From: Tetradesmus obliquus
Lineage: Eukaryota; Chlorophyta; Chlorophyceae; Sphaeropleales; Scenedesmaceae
DNA: 64,000 nucleotides
Assembly (NCBI GenBank): GCA_030272155.1
Contig: CP126197.1
Location: forward strand, 5,696,001 to 5,760,000
Reading direction: 5' to 3'
The notes below the pieces were generated by a model. It was not told where the DNA came from, made no database searches, and saw only the letters and a program-made list of their open reading frames with translations. Below are positions 13,382 to 22,852 of the stretch, piece by piece. The translations under genes were made by a program, and so were the position numbers. Numbering within the stretch: the first letter of the stretch is position 1; each line of letters starts with the position of its first letter.

Positions 13382-16300
13382 AGGCCCGCTGTGGCAGGAG
13401 TACATCGGCTTCCTGTCTGGGCCCAAGCCGGGCAGCGCTGCCTATGGCGCGCTGTGGAGCAGCGGCATGGTGGGCGGCCAGGAGGAGTCCTCCAAGGTGG
13501 CGGCGCTACGGTGAGGCTGCGCAATGCGGATTATTGTGCATCTATCATCCATTATGCCCTCATTGTACGGCTGCCTAGTACTGAAGCTTGCTGTGGTGGC
13601 GGCCAGGAGGAGTCATCCAAGGTGGCGGCGCTGCGGTGAGGCCGGCAGTGCGGATTATTGTGCCTGTATCATGTATTGGGCGGCCATCGTACGGCTGCCT
13701 AGTATTGGAGGCTTGCTGTGGTGGGCCGCCAGGAGTCCTCCAAGGTGGCGGCGCTGCGTTGAGGCTGCGCAATGCGATAGTGTGTCAGCTGAACTTGTTT
13801 TCAATCGTGCGCTGACAACAGTGACAACCGCCCTACACATAGCTTTGCTGCATTTACGTCCTCAAATCAAGCGCTGCACTGCTGCTGCTCTGCTCCCCAG
13901 GCGCGCTTACCAGCGCGCCATCGCAGTGCCAACTCACGAGACGCTGCGTCGCACTTCCCCAACTAAGCGCAGCTTGTTCCTGTAACAATGCTGCTGCCGC
14001 AGGCGCACCTACCAGCGCGCCATCGTGGTCCCAACTCACTCCCTGGAGCTCATATGGAAGAACTATGAGGCCTTCGAGCAGCAGACGGCGGCAGCAGCAG
14101 CAGCGGGCGGTGGCGGCAGCGGCCTGGCGGCCAAACAGTTCAGCCAGCGAGTGGTTGGCGAGCAGCGGCCACGCTTCCAAGCAGCACGCATGGCGTACAG
14201 GTGCGGCACGTGCGCTGTGCATGTTCGACGTTGGATGAGAGGATGGGAGGGTCTCGTGCATTGGCCGACATGGTGAAGTTGCGCGTGCTGTGAGTGTGTG
14301 TACGGGTGCTTACACGTGCTGGCGCGTGATTGGCGAGCAGCGGCCACGCTTCCAAGCAGCACGCATGGCGTACAGGTGCGGCACGTGCGCTGTGCATGTT
14401 CGACGTTGGATGGGAGGCTGGGAGGGTCTCGTGCATTGGCCGACATGGTGCAGTTGCGCGTGCTGTGAGTGTGTGTACGGGTGCTTACACGTGCTGGCGC
14501 GTGATTGGCGAGCAGCGGCCACGCTTCCAAGCAGCACGCATGGCGTACAGGTGCGGCACGTGCGCTGTGCATGTTCGACGTTGGATGGGAGGCTGGGAGG
14601 GTCTCGTGCATTGGCCGACATGGTGCAGTTGCGCGTGCTGTGAGTGTGTGTACGGGTGCTTACACGTGCTGGCGCGTGATCGGCGAGCAGCGGCCGCGCT
14701 TCCAAGCAGCACGCATGACGTACAGGTGCGGCACGAGTTGTTGTGGCACCAATTTGACTGCTGATGCTGATGTATACGCTTGTGTGTGTCGTGTTCAAGG
14801 TCATGTGCAGATGTGGCGTGTCCAGTGACAGCTGCTGCTGCTGATGCTGCTGATGCTGATGCTGATGCTGCTGCAGGGAGCGCAAGCGGAAGATGGAAGG
14901 CATCGACCCTGCTGCGCTGCCTGTGCCACCCGGTGAGCATGGCAGGCGCTGCACCTGATGCGCATGCAAGTATGTCAGCTGATCAGCAGCCGTATTCATA
15001 CATGCGCCGGCCTTCCGGGGTGCATGCATTGACCCAAACTTTCGTGTCCCTAAACATGCACTCTTACATGTGGCTCTTGCACACATCGCTCATGCGCAAC
15101 ATCATGCTTTCCCACTCCTCGTTGAGTGGAGCATGTAATGTAATGTAATGTAATGTAATGTAATGTAATGTAATGTAATGTAATGTGATGCTTTCCTCCT
15201 GCCCACAGGCAAGGGCGGCCCGCCGCAGCAGGAGCAGGCGCGGCTGTGGGAGGCGTTCCTGGAGTACACCATACATTGCTGGACTGACATCCACGCTGCA
15301 CACAATGCATTGCTGCACACGCATGCTTCTTCACCATGCAGGCAAGGGCGGCCCCTCCCAGCAGGAGCAGGCGCGGCTGTGGAAGGCGTTCCTGGAGTAT
15401 GAGCGCAGCAACCCGCAGCGGCTGGAGGCTGGGGCGCTGGCGCAGCGCGTGGAGCTGGGCTACATGCAGGCGCTCATGTGCCTGCTGCACTTCCCCGAGG
15501 TACGCTGTCAGTTTTTTTATCGCTTATAATAATCGAGAAATGGCGCATGTTGTATGGAGCTGCGCTACATGCAGGCGCTCATGTGCCTGCTGCACTTCCC
15601 CGAGGTAAACTTTGACAATGTGCTGTGCAGCATTGGTTACTGGTGTTTTGTTAGTAGGTGGAGCTGGGCTACATGCAGGCGCTCACGTGCCCGCTGCACT
15701 TTCCTGAGGTATGGTGCGCTCAACAGTGTTGTCGCAGAGTTAGTTTTGCGTGGCGAGCTGGAGGGCTGTTGGTGCGTACATGCAGGCGCTCATGTGCCCG
15801 CTGCACTTCCCCGAGGTACAGGGTCAGGTTTTATTCCCTAAAATCATTGACAAATGGCAGGGTGTGGAGCTGGTCTACATGCAGGTGCTCATGTGCCTGC
15901 TGCAGTTCCCGGAAGTACGCCTCACACAGGGTCCACTCAGCATGCACCAGAGCTTCAGCAGCACACCATTTTGGGGTGTTGTCATAGGGTAACGTGATAG
16001 GATAAAATGGTTTGTCAGCTGGCAGGCTGGTCGTCGTACACGAGGCGCTGCTGCTGCTGCTGCACTGCCCAAGGTGTGCTGTGCCTGCTCGTTGCTTTGC
16101 TGTGACAAGTCCGCAGCTGCACCTGCTGACACGCTGCTGCTTACTTGTGCTTGTCCCAACCCCACTTCCTTGGAGATGTGGTACGGCTATGCGCGTAGCT
16201 GCACCCTTGCATACTCCTTGCTTTGCAGTTGCGGGTCGCATCCGCACCTGCTGATGTGCTTGCTGCTCACTTGTCCTTTTTCACTGCCTCCTCCCTGCCA

Positions 16301-18641
16301 GGTGTGGTACGACTACGCGCGCTGGCACGCTGATGCAGGCAGCGGCGTAGCGCAGGCCACAGCATGCCTGGTGCGGGCGGTAGCGGCGCTGCCCAACTGC
16401 CTGCTGCTGCACTTTGCGCTGGCTGACCTGCAGGAAGCGCAGGGCCACACAGATGCAGCACGTGAGGTGAGCAGCAAGGAAGGCTGTGTTTGTGTGGCTG
16501 TAAAGGTTTAGCTGGCTGCATGCCCACTGCTCAGGGCCACTGCTGGCAGACCTGCAGGAAGCGCAGGGCCACACAGACGCAGCACGGGAGGTGAGCTTGG
16601 CTGGTGGCAGGTTGGTGGAGATGCAGCTGGCTGCAGTTCCCACTGCCCTTGGGAACTGCTGGCAGTCATGAGATGGCTGTGAGAGGCCAGCCCTGCCCGA
16701 GCTCTGCACATGAGCGTGATAAGCTGCTGAAAGCTTGCACTGATCCTAGTTGTGTCATGTCACTTCGCACCAATAGCCGCGCTTTTACAAGCCACCCTTG
16801 ACCAGGCCTGGCAATCACCTAGTCGTGCATGCCGCTGCTGTGCCGTTTGAGCTGCAGGTGTATGAGAGCCTCGTGAAGCAGCTAGAGCCGCCGCCTGGCG
16901 CAGCGCAGCAGCAGCAGCAGCAGCAGCCAAATGGTGCTGACCCAGCAGCGCCGCCGGCGCCACCGGAGCCTGCCGGTGGCCCCATTGCAGCGCTGCCGCC
17001 TGACCAGCATGCGCTGGCGTGGATCCAGTATATGCGCTTCTGCAGGCGGGAGTCGCTGCTGGCCTCGAGAAAGGTGAGGGTCGTGAGGGATTGGATGCCA
17101 TGGCATGGGCTGGATGGTGGGGTATGATAGAGCACTGCCAATCATTGCTATGACTGCTGCGGGGGGTGATGCGATCAGTGTTTTGGGTCAGGAGGTCAAG
17201 GTAGTGCCGGCGTATGTAGATGCATCGGTGATGTTGAAGTCTGCAGACACCATCAGATGCGCCCAGCTGCCGCATGCCCAGCTGACCACAGTTTGCTGCT
17301 GCTGCGTTGCTGACGTGTATGCCTGCAGATGTTTATACGCGCAAAGAAGGCGCCACGGTGTCCCTGGCAGGTGAGCGTGCTGCTGCTGCTGCTGCTGCTG
17401 CCGCTGCTGCTGCTGCTGAGCTGGGTAGTAGACTGGCGGCAGCCGCGCAGCCCTTGCCTGTGCAGCCTGCACATGCTAACGTGCAGGTACGGCGGGCGCA
17501 TGTGGTAGTTGTCTTGCAGTGCGCAGCAGCTCTTGTGCTACCTGATGTGCTGCCGCAGTACCCCATCATGTGTGCAGTACTATCAGTGTAGTGAGCTTTA
17601 GGCAAACGCTTGTACACTGGTGCGCATTGGCGCAACCACTGCAGGTGTACGTGGCGAGCGCGCTCATGGAGTGGCGGCATGTGCGGGAGCGTGACGTGGC
17701 GCGCAAGATCTTTGAGAAGGGCCTGGAGGTGGCGGAGTATGCAACAACACCGGAGTACATCCTGGCCTACGCAGACTTCCTGTGCGGTGCGTGTGGCAGG
17801 CAGGCGTGGGTTGATGTTGATGCTAGCAGCTGCTGTTTAGGCTGCATTGTATTGATGACCTAGTGGCAGCAGCAGCAGTGTGTGACGGTAGGGGGGTAGA
17901 AAGCAACCACATGCACCGCGGCAGCCATCAGGGTGCTGCATGACAAGCCTTGAGTACATCCTGGCCTACGCAGACTGCCTGTGCGGTGCGTAACTTTCTG
18001 TGTGATAGGGGTTGGCGGGGCTGTCAGCTGTAAGCAACGCCCATGTTGCTGAGCAAGCCGCGATGTTATGAAGGTTTCTGGCAGCGCCAGTAGCAGCGGC
18101 TGTAGCACAATGTGAACATCAGGCGTTCGTTAGTCAGCAGCAGCAGCAGCAGCAGCGCCCAGCTTGCTCACACTCTTTTCCGTGCTACTGGCAGTTTTCA
18201 CACCGGCGTGCAGCGCCTTTCTTTGTCAGAAGAGTGCACCTGACTTATTTGCCAAGTCCAAGCTGTTAAGGACCACGCAGATGCGAATCCTGCTGGCATA
18301 TGCACACTTACATCCCTTGCCTGCAGACGTGGGTGACGTGGACAACGCGCGGGCGCTGTTTGAGCGCGTGCTCACCGAGGACGCCAACCGCAAGAGCGTG
18401 CTGCTGTGGGAGCGCTACCTGGCATTTGAATTCGAAATGGGCGACCTGCAGTCGGCCCTGCGGCTGGAGAAGCGCGCGAGGTGCGTGGCGGGCTGAGGCG
18501 GGCTGTGTTACTGCTGTGTTTGTCCTCTCTGCTGGGGTGGGTGGGTGAGCTTAGTGTGTAGCAGCCATTAGTATCACTCTGTATGAGGTGCTGGTGCTGA
18601 CTTCAAATCGATGCTGCATGTCTTGCTGCACACATCGAGCA

Positions 18642-18673
<32 letters not shown>

Positions 18674-19249
18674 CCGTCCTGCAGGGAGGCGCTGGGCGAG
18701 CTCAGCGGCGCGCCAGGCGCCGGCGCAGCCCGCAACATCCAGCTGCTGCTGCTGCGCTACCAGTTCCTGGACAGCTACGCGTGCCCTCCAGGCCAGCAGC
18801 AGTACCTGCTGCACCTCATGGGCAAAGGCCCAGCACCCCCCGGCTTTGAGCGGCAGCGGCGCGGCGGCGCGGCAGGCAGCGAGGGCGGGGACGGCGCGGG
18901 ACAGGACGACCGAAACGCGGGACGGGGTGGGGACGGCTGGTCGCCGGCTGTCCCGGGGGAGCGGGACATGCGGGGTGGGACAGGCCCTCCGAGTGCGCTG
19001 CCACCGCTGCTGGATAGGTTCCTCAGTATGCTGCCTGCCCCGGAGTACTTAGATGGGCCTGTGCCGGATTTGAATCTGGTGTTAGATACGCTGCTGGGAA
19101 TGCCGGATGATGAGCATGGTGGGGTTGCTGGTGGTGGTGTTAAAAGGGAGCTTGAGGGAGATGAGCATGACATGGGTGGGGGCCCTGGCCGGGACATCTT
19201 CCGCATGCGAGCAAAGCAGCGGGCGCGGCTGGCTGCTGGAGATGCGTGA
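11399..19249 (+). CDS. CSTF77: Cleavage stimulation factor 77 kDa subunit (CSTF3/Rna14 type, HAT repeats)
   Basis: Scaffold of the CstF complex that selects the downstream element during mRNA 3'-end cleavage and polyadenylation in the nucleus. Fourteen exons with matching phases: 11399-11449, 11571-11717, 12307-12444, 12760-12850, 13384-13510, 14003-14200, 14877-14932, 15342-15499, 16302-16466, 16858-17073, 17329-17370, 17645-17786, 18327-18480, 18685-19249. HAT-repeat landmarks run in family order: WTRYVEAEM, AYDFTLDTIG, LWQEYIGFL, RRTYQRAIVVP, LIWKNYEAFE, WYDYARWHAD, HALAWIQYMRFCRRE, ALMEWRHVRERDVARKIFE, TPEYILAYADFL, ARALFERVLTED, LLWERYLAFE. The C-terminus holds the monkeytail-like PDLNLVLDTLLGMP and ends DIFRMRAKQRARLAAGDA, the counterpart of the animal DIYRARQQKR tail. 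Several introns carry copies of adjoining exon ends. A TGTAA element, the green-algal poly(A) signal, lies at 19384-19388. Confidence 0.95.
12523..12550 (+). repeat. Copy of CSTF77 exon 3 end inside intron 3
   Basis: Repeats the exon 3 stretch at about 12416-12441 (TGTGGTTCATGTACCTCAAG then TTCAT), then diverges to ATAATGCTGGTGA, so it keeps a donor-like GGTGA. Only ~28 bp, but too long and exact for chance. Confidence 0.8.
12799..13090 (+). repeat. CSTF77 exon 4 end with donor plus two intronic copies
   Basis: The exon 4 end (GCCTATGACTTCACGCTGGA ... CATACACTCGG then GTGCG) recurs at 12918-12973 and 13035-13090 at roughly 118-bp spacing. Each copy still ends in CTCGGGTG or CTCCGGTG, keeping the donor. 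Copies differ by several substitutions. Confidence 0.88.
13318..13383 (+). repeat. CTG-rich run forming the acceptor tract of CSTF77 intron 4
   Basis: Almost pure CTG repeats lead directly into the acceptor CTGCTGCAG before exon 5 at 13384, so the microsatellite itself serves as pyrimidine tract and splice site. Confidence 0.85.
13466..13778 (+). repeat. CSTF77 exon 5 end with donor, about 2.5 tandem copies
   Basis: Period about 122-125 bp. The unit starts in exon 5 (GGCGGCCAGGAGGAGTCCTC), crosses the donor (GCGCTACG then GTGAGG) and includes ~75 bp of intron. Copies begin near 13590 and 13715; the second keeps GCGGTGAGG, the third reads GCGTTGAGG with the donor GT lost. Confidence 0.9.
13908..13957 (+). 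repeat. Copy of CSTF77 exon 6 start upstream of the real acceptor
   Basis: CAGGCGCGCTTACCAGCGCG and onward resembles the real exon 6 start at 14003 (CAGGCGCACCTACCAGCGCG) and keeps the CAG acceptor. An acceptor-side counterpart of the donor-side copies. Confidence 0.8.
14156..14735 (+). repeat. CSTF77 exon 6 end with donor, 175-176-bp unit in about 3.3 copies
   Basis: The motif GGCGAGCAGCGGCCACGCTT starts at 14156 (real exon 6), 14332, 14507 and 14682. Units are nearly identical and span the donor TACAG/GTGCGG plus ~130 bp of intron. The high identity marks this as the youngest array in the gene. The fourth copy breaks off after about 55 bp. Confidence 0.95.
15110..15186 (+). mobile_element. 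Minute 5'-truncated LINE insertion: 3' stem-loop plus (TAATG)n tail
   Basis: TTCCCACTCCTCGTTGAGTG then GAGCATGTAATG is the same 3' terminus that ends the LINE at 45732-45775, followed here by about ten TAATG units. CCACTC and GAGTGG pair as a stem. Only ~34 bp of element precede the tail. It lies in CSTF77 intron 7, between exon 7 and the exon 8 copy. Confidence 0.85.
15209..15268 (+). repeat. Truncated upstream copy of CSTF77 exon 8
   Basis: CCCACAG acceptor then GCAAGGGCGGCCCGCCGCAG through CTGGAGTAC matches the start of the real exon 8 (15342) almost base for base and then stops. The real exon continues into GAGCGCAGCAACCCGCAGCG. Use of this copy instead would run into intron sequence. 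Confidence 0.88.
15448..15918 (+). repeat. CSTF77 exon 8 end with donor plus four intronic copies
   Basis: The exon end GTGGAGCTGGGCTACATGCA...CACTTCCCCGAGGTA recurs at 15553-15607, 15657-15712, about 15775-15818 and 15863-15918, spacing about 100-110 bp. Each keeps a GAGGTA or GAAGTA donor. Intronic parts have diverged more than exon parts. Confidence 0.93.
16174..16204 (+). repeat. Degraded copy of CSTF77 exon 9 start
   Basis: ATGTGGTACGGCTATGCGCG resembles exon 9 at 16302 (GTGTGGTACGACTACGCGCG). About 128 bp upstream of the used acceptor. Confidence 0.65.
16540..16594 (+). repeat. Copy of CSTF77 exon 9 end with donor
   Basis: GCAGACCTGCAGGAAGCGCA then GGGCCACACAGACGCAGCAC and GGGAGGTGAGC copies the exon 9 end at about 16421-16470, donor included. 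Confidence 0.88.
17948..17993 (+). repeat. Copy of CSTF77 exon 12 end with donor
   Basis: TTGAGTACATCCTGGCCTAC then GCAGACTGCCTGTGCGGTGCG copies the exon 12 end at about 17752-17790 with its GTGCG donor; one substitution changes TTC to TGC. Confidence 0.88.
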
Positions 19250-19955
19250 TGCGGCTTGTTTTGTTATGAGGCTGTGTTGGTGTGTCGGATGTTGCTGCTA
19301 TGGCAGCTGCCATGTCAGCGGTGAGGTGTCTGCCTGGCATGTTGGTGTGAGCGATGTTGACGTATGTGACGGTGCTGGTGCCAGTTGTAAAGGGCAAAGA
19401 TTGAGAAACAGTAGTTTCCAATCTGATGGATTTGAGCAAAACGCGCACAGTGGGCAAAGAATACAGGATAACAGAAGTATAACGAGAGAATAGCGAATAT
19501 GAGCGACATAATCTCTCGTTATACCGATTGGTCTTCCACTACGTGTTACATGCCCAAGTGAACACGTTCCAGAATATGGACTTGAGGACCTCTCGGAGCT
19601 ATGTAGCTCAGCCCGCCTACGTACTGACATGTGTCACTAACTGTCCAGTGCCGCAGGCACTGACAGATTACGCACATGCAGATCAAAGTCCGACGTAGTT
19701 CTTCCAATAGGCCGTAGCCCTGTCCCAAGAGGTCCATGGAGATATGGAGAACGCAACACTACGAGCTGGCCAGGATATAAATATCCGAGCCAGCCTCACA
19801 TGTGATGCTGCTGTACAGCAGCCACCTAGCTCGATCAAGCGTTTTGCTTCAGCTACTTCCACAAGCCTTTGCTTGATTTTTCTGACAATGTTTCTCTTCA
19901 GCTTCGCTAAGTCGCTCGTGCTAGCGCTGACCTCCTTTATGGCCCGTGCCAAGAC
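19250..19955. other. CSTF77 3' flank, no gene seen; contains a 12-bp inverted repeat
   Basis: 3' UTR of CSTF77 followed by stop-rich sequence. TATAACGAGAGA at 19478-19489 pairs perfectly with TCTCTCGTTATA at 19512-19523 (22-nt loop). A short minus-strand reading frame (19683-19988) leaves the TIR of the next element and encodes a basic helical stretch, VRKIKQRLVEVAEAKRL, of unknown status. Confidence 0.5.
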
Positions 19956-20910
19956 AAGGGGGTGTTGACTCCCCTTAACTCCTGTCACACCCCTTGTAGC
20001 AGAGGGGTAAATGATGGGAGTTAGTAAAAGTAAAACGACAGAAATATTGCTACATGCCTCAGATGTATGTATATGTGCTAACTTCCACTAACTTCCAACA
20101 CATTCCAAAAAGGGTTGGAATTCAGCGGAAGTTGGGAGCTAAAATCCAGTGGGGAGGGTGAAAACCGGGGGAGTTGGGAGCTAGTGGGATTTAGTGGTAA
20201 GCAAAAGCAGGAAGTTAGTGCAGACAACCAAGGATTCAGGGGAGTTAGCTGCTCAAGGCATGGATCGGGCACCTGTAACTGCCAGAGGTCCCCTGGGCCC
20301 CTCCTTGGGGTGTCTGCATGGTGTACTGTGGCATGTGGTGGGCTTGAAAGCAAGCTCATCAAGCGCATGTGCCATGAGTCAACACTGCAGCGTGGCTGAG
20401 ACACAAAGGGCTGGGCCCCGGGCATGCAGGTTGCATGCAATCACCAATTTGCTTGCAGGCAGCTGTTTGCAAGGTTCGTACAAATGATGCAGTTCCTCTG
20501 TCGATGTGCACAGATGTAACTGGACCAGGTGCCACTGCGCCACATGCCTCAGGCGCGCAGTGCGCATGGGCACTTGCCGTCAATTAAGCCGGTGGTGAGA
20601 GGAGCCTGCGCCCTGACCATGATGTCAGATAACACAAGTGGCTTGGCAATACTAACTTCCTGGCTTGTGTCACTAACTTCCCCCAAATTCCTGGAATGAG
20701 GTTTTCAGGGGGAAGTTGGGAGGCAAAATCCACTGGGAGAGCCCAAAATCATGGAAGTTGGGAGTAAGCAGAAGTTTATTCTTTCACTATGTTGATTTGA
20801 CCCCTTTGGACCACGTACAACACAGCTGTGCAAGCAGAATCACTAACTTCCACCGTTACCCCTCCGCTACAAGGGGTGTGACAGGAGTTAAGGGGAGTCA
20901 ACACCCCCTT
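19956..20910. mobile_element. Non-autonomous element with 55-bp terminal inverted repeats
   Basis: AAGGGGGTGTTGACTCCCCT... at 19956-20010 is repeated in inverse at 20856-20910 with 54 of 55 bases matching. The ~845-bp interior has no long open frame but holds two diverged direct blocks rich in ACTAACTTCC and AAGTTGGGAG. No target-site duplication is clear at the outer edges. Internal size and lack of coding fit a MITE-like DNA element; the superfamily cannot be named. Confidence 0.8.
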
Positions 20911-22852
20911 GCTAAGACCAAGGTCAAGCTCTCAATCGAGAATGTCAAGCTCAAGGCTGAAATCGAGGAACTGAAGAAGAAGGCCGCGGCTGCTGAGAAA
21001 GGTTAGCCGTGTCTCTGGACACACCCAGCTTGCCGACACACAGCAGTGCCACTTATATCAGGCCATGGCAAACAGCGAGCATACAATCCACTGGCTCACG
21101 ATAGTTATCATGTACCAGAACGGCAGCGCGCCGTCATGCATTGCAGCGATGCCATGGCCAGCTGGCACTCAATGTAGGCCTCTCAGCAGACAGCCTTCTT
21201 CACCACATGACAGGAAGAAGCTGTTACCACCGTTACCGTTACCGTCCGTTACTGGCCGCCGGGCGGCGTGTCCTTCACCGTTACCGCCCGTTACCGGCTG
21301 CCGCGGTGGCCCCAAAACCCGTGACCGTTACCAGCCGTTACCAGCACTGGCTGTAGTGCGGCTGCCGGCCGGCGGCGGCGGCTGCCCCTCTTTGAGTGAT
21401 TTCACTGCTGAGTCGCTTGCAAATGCAGTGGAATTGGGCACTGCAAACCTTGAAGTCTCGCCAGCTTCTGGGGCTGCGCCCCAGACCCCACTGTAGCACC
21501 TGGGTAGTACCTGAATGCTAGTTTCAATCAAGCAATCAACCTCAAATGTTAGTGGGGCACATTATTCCGGCCGGGCAAAGGACCCTTGAAAAATGGTAAC
21601 ATTATTGTCGCTACAGGGTGGGGGGTCCAATTTCGCGCAGTGTCTACTTTTCGCGCATTGGCCCGTTCTTTTTTTAAATGTTACCAGGGGGAGCGAAGCC
21701 TTACTGATATTGGCATGTTCTCACAGTTGAAGCGGCTTCAGCGCTCAAGCTTCTAAACTAAGCTTTAGGCAGGTTTCGCGAATGGTTGTCCCTGTATTCC
21801 AGAGTAGAGGGAAAGGGGGGGAGGGGCAGATTGAGGTATCGCGAGAGCGACAGGCACATGATGTGAGCAGGTCATGCCGTGCGCTTGCATGCTTGCTTGC
21901 CATGCCATGCTGTCCTTATGGCTGCCACTGCCTGTCTGCTACTGCTCTGTATGCCAGCAGGTATGGCAGACGCCGAGTATAAGAGAATGCGCTGCAACGC
22001 TGAGTGTCTGCAGCTGCAGGTGTGTTCGCGGTTAGATCGAGGTAACCCAACACTCTTACTTGCTGTGGGCAGAGAAGCTTCGCCTGAGTTTACACTCCTG
22101 CAAAGGACACAAGGTTACACAGTCACAGCTGCCAGCTGCTCTATTCGTGCTCTGCTGTGTTTATCACTTGCAGGTTCGCACTGAGACAGCAAAGGCGACA
22201 AGTTACACAGCCGTCGACGGTCTGTGCTGCACAAAGGTTCTTCAATGTGCAAATGTCTATTCACTGTGATTCATATGTAATTCCAAGCAACCTATGCATT
22301 CGGAGCCATACTCGGCGTGCCCTTGCACGCCCACTGCAACACCTTAATGGCGCTGCCAGGAACCACGCATCGGACACCGTGTCCTAACGTGCATAACGTA
22401 ACTCACGTAACTCACATCATCACATCGAACATTCAGATCCTCCCTGATCGACCTCACCAAAACATCACAAATCCTCCAAGGATATTTACTATGCAGCACA
22501 AGTGCTGCTCAGTGACCAACAGCACATTGGCTGTGGGAACAGTACTTCACTAGTCAAAGGCAGTACATTACTCAATAACAGAAGAGCAGCATGACCAGGC
22601 TAGCCCCAATCGGACAAAGAGCCAATCGGTCCTGTCAGATGAATGTCGTCATAGCGTACTACACTGGCAGGGTTGTTGCCAGGAATGAGCACAGGGTGCC
22701 ACCCGGCCCGGACAGTGGCTCACTGAAAGGGCATGTCAAGCTGCTGGGCCAGTAGCTGTTACCCAGTTACTGGAGGGTAGTGGTGTTGAACCAATTGGTT
22801 TGCAAACCCCGTGACCAACACCCTGCTTGCATCATCATCATCATGTTACCCA
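20911..22852. other. No gene recognised; contains a GTTACC-type degenerate repeat
   Basis: Just right of the TIR a plus frame ends in a Lys/Glu-rich helix (KLKAEIEELKKKAAAAEKG, stop near 21006). 21222-21345 is a degenerate CCGTTACC array. GGTAACATT near 21595 and AATGTTACC near 21678 are inverted to each other. The rest is AT-richer and stop-rich. Confidence 0.45.

Noticed and set aside
14063..14611. Minus-strand frames with repeated MHETLPASHPTSN units
   Set aside because: Antisense of the 175-bp CSTF77 exon 6 array; repetition comes from that duplication and no splice or domain support exists.
15130..15186. TAATG array as a plain microsatellite
   Set aside because: It follows the LINE 3' hairpin exactly, as at 45732-45775, so it is better explained as an insertion tail.
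21222..21345. CCGTTACC-rich stretch as an interstitial telomere array
   Set aside because: Unit is irregular and does not match the TTTAGGG or TTTTAGGG types of green algae.
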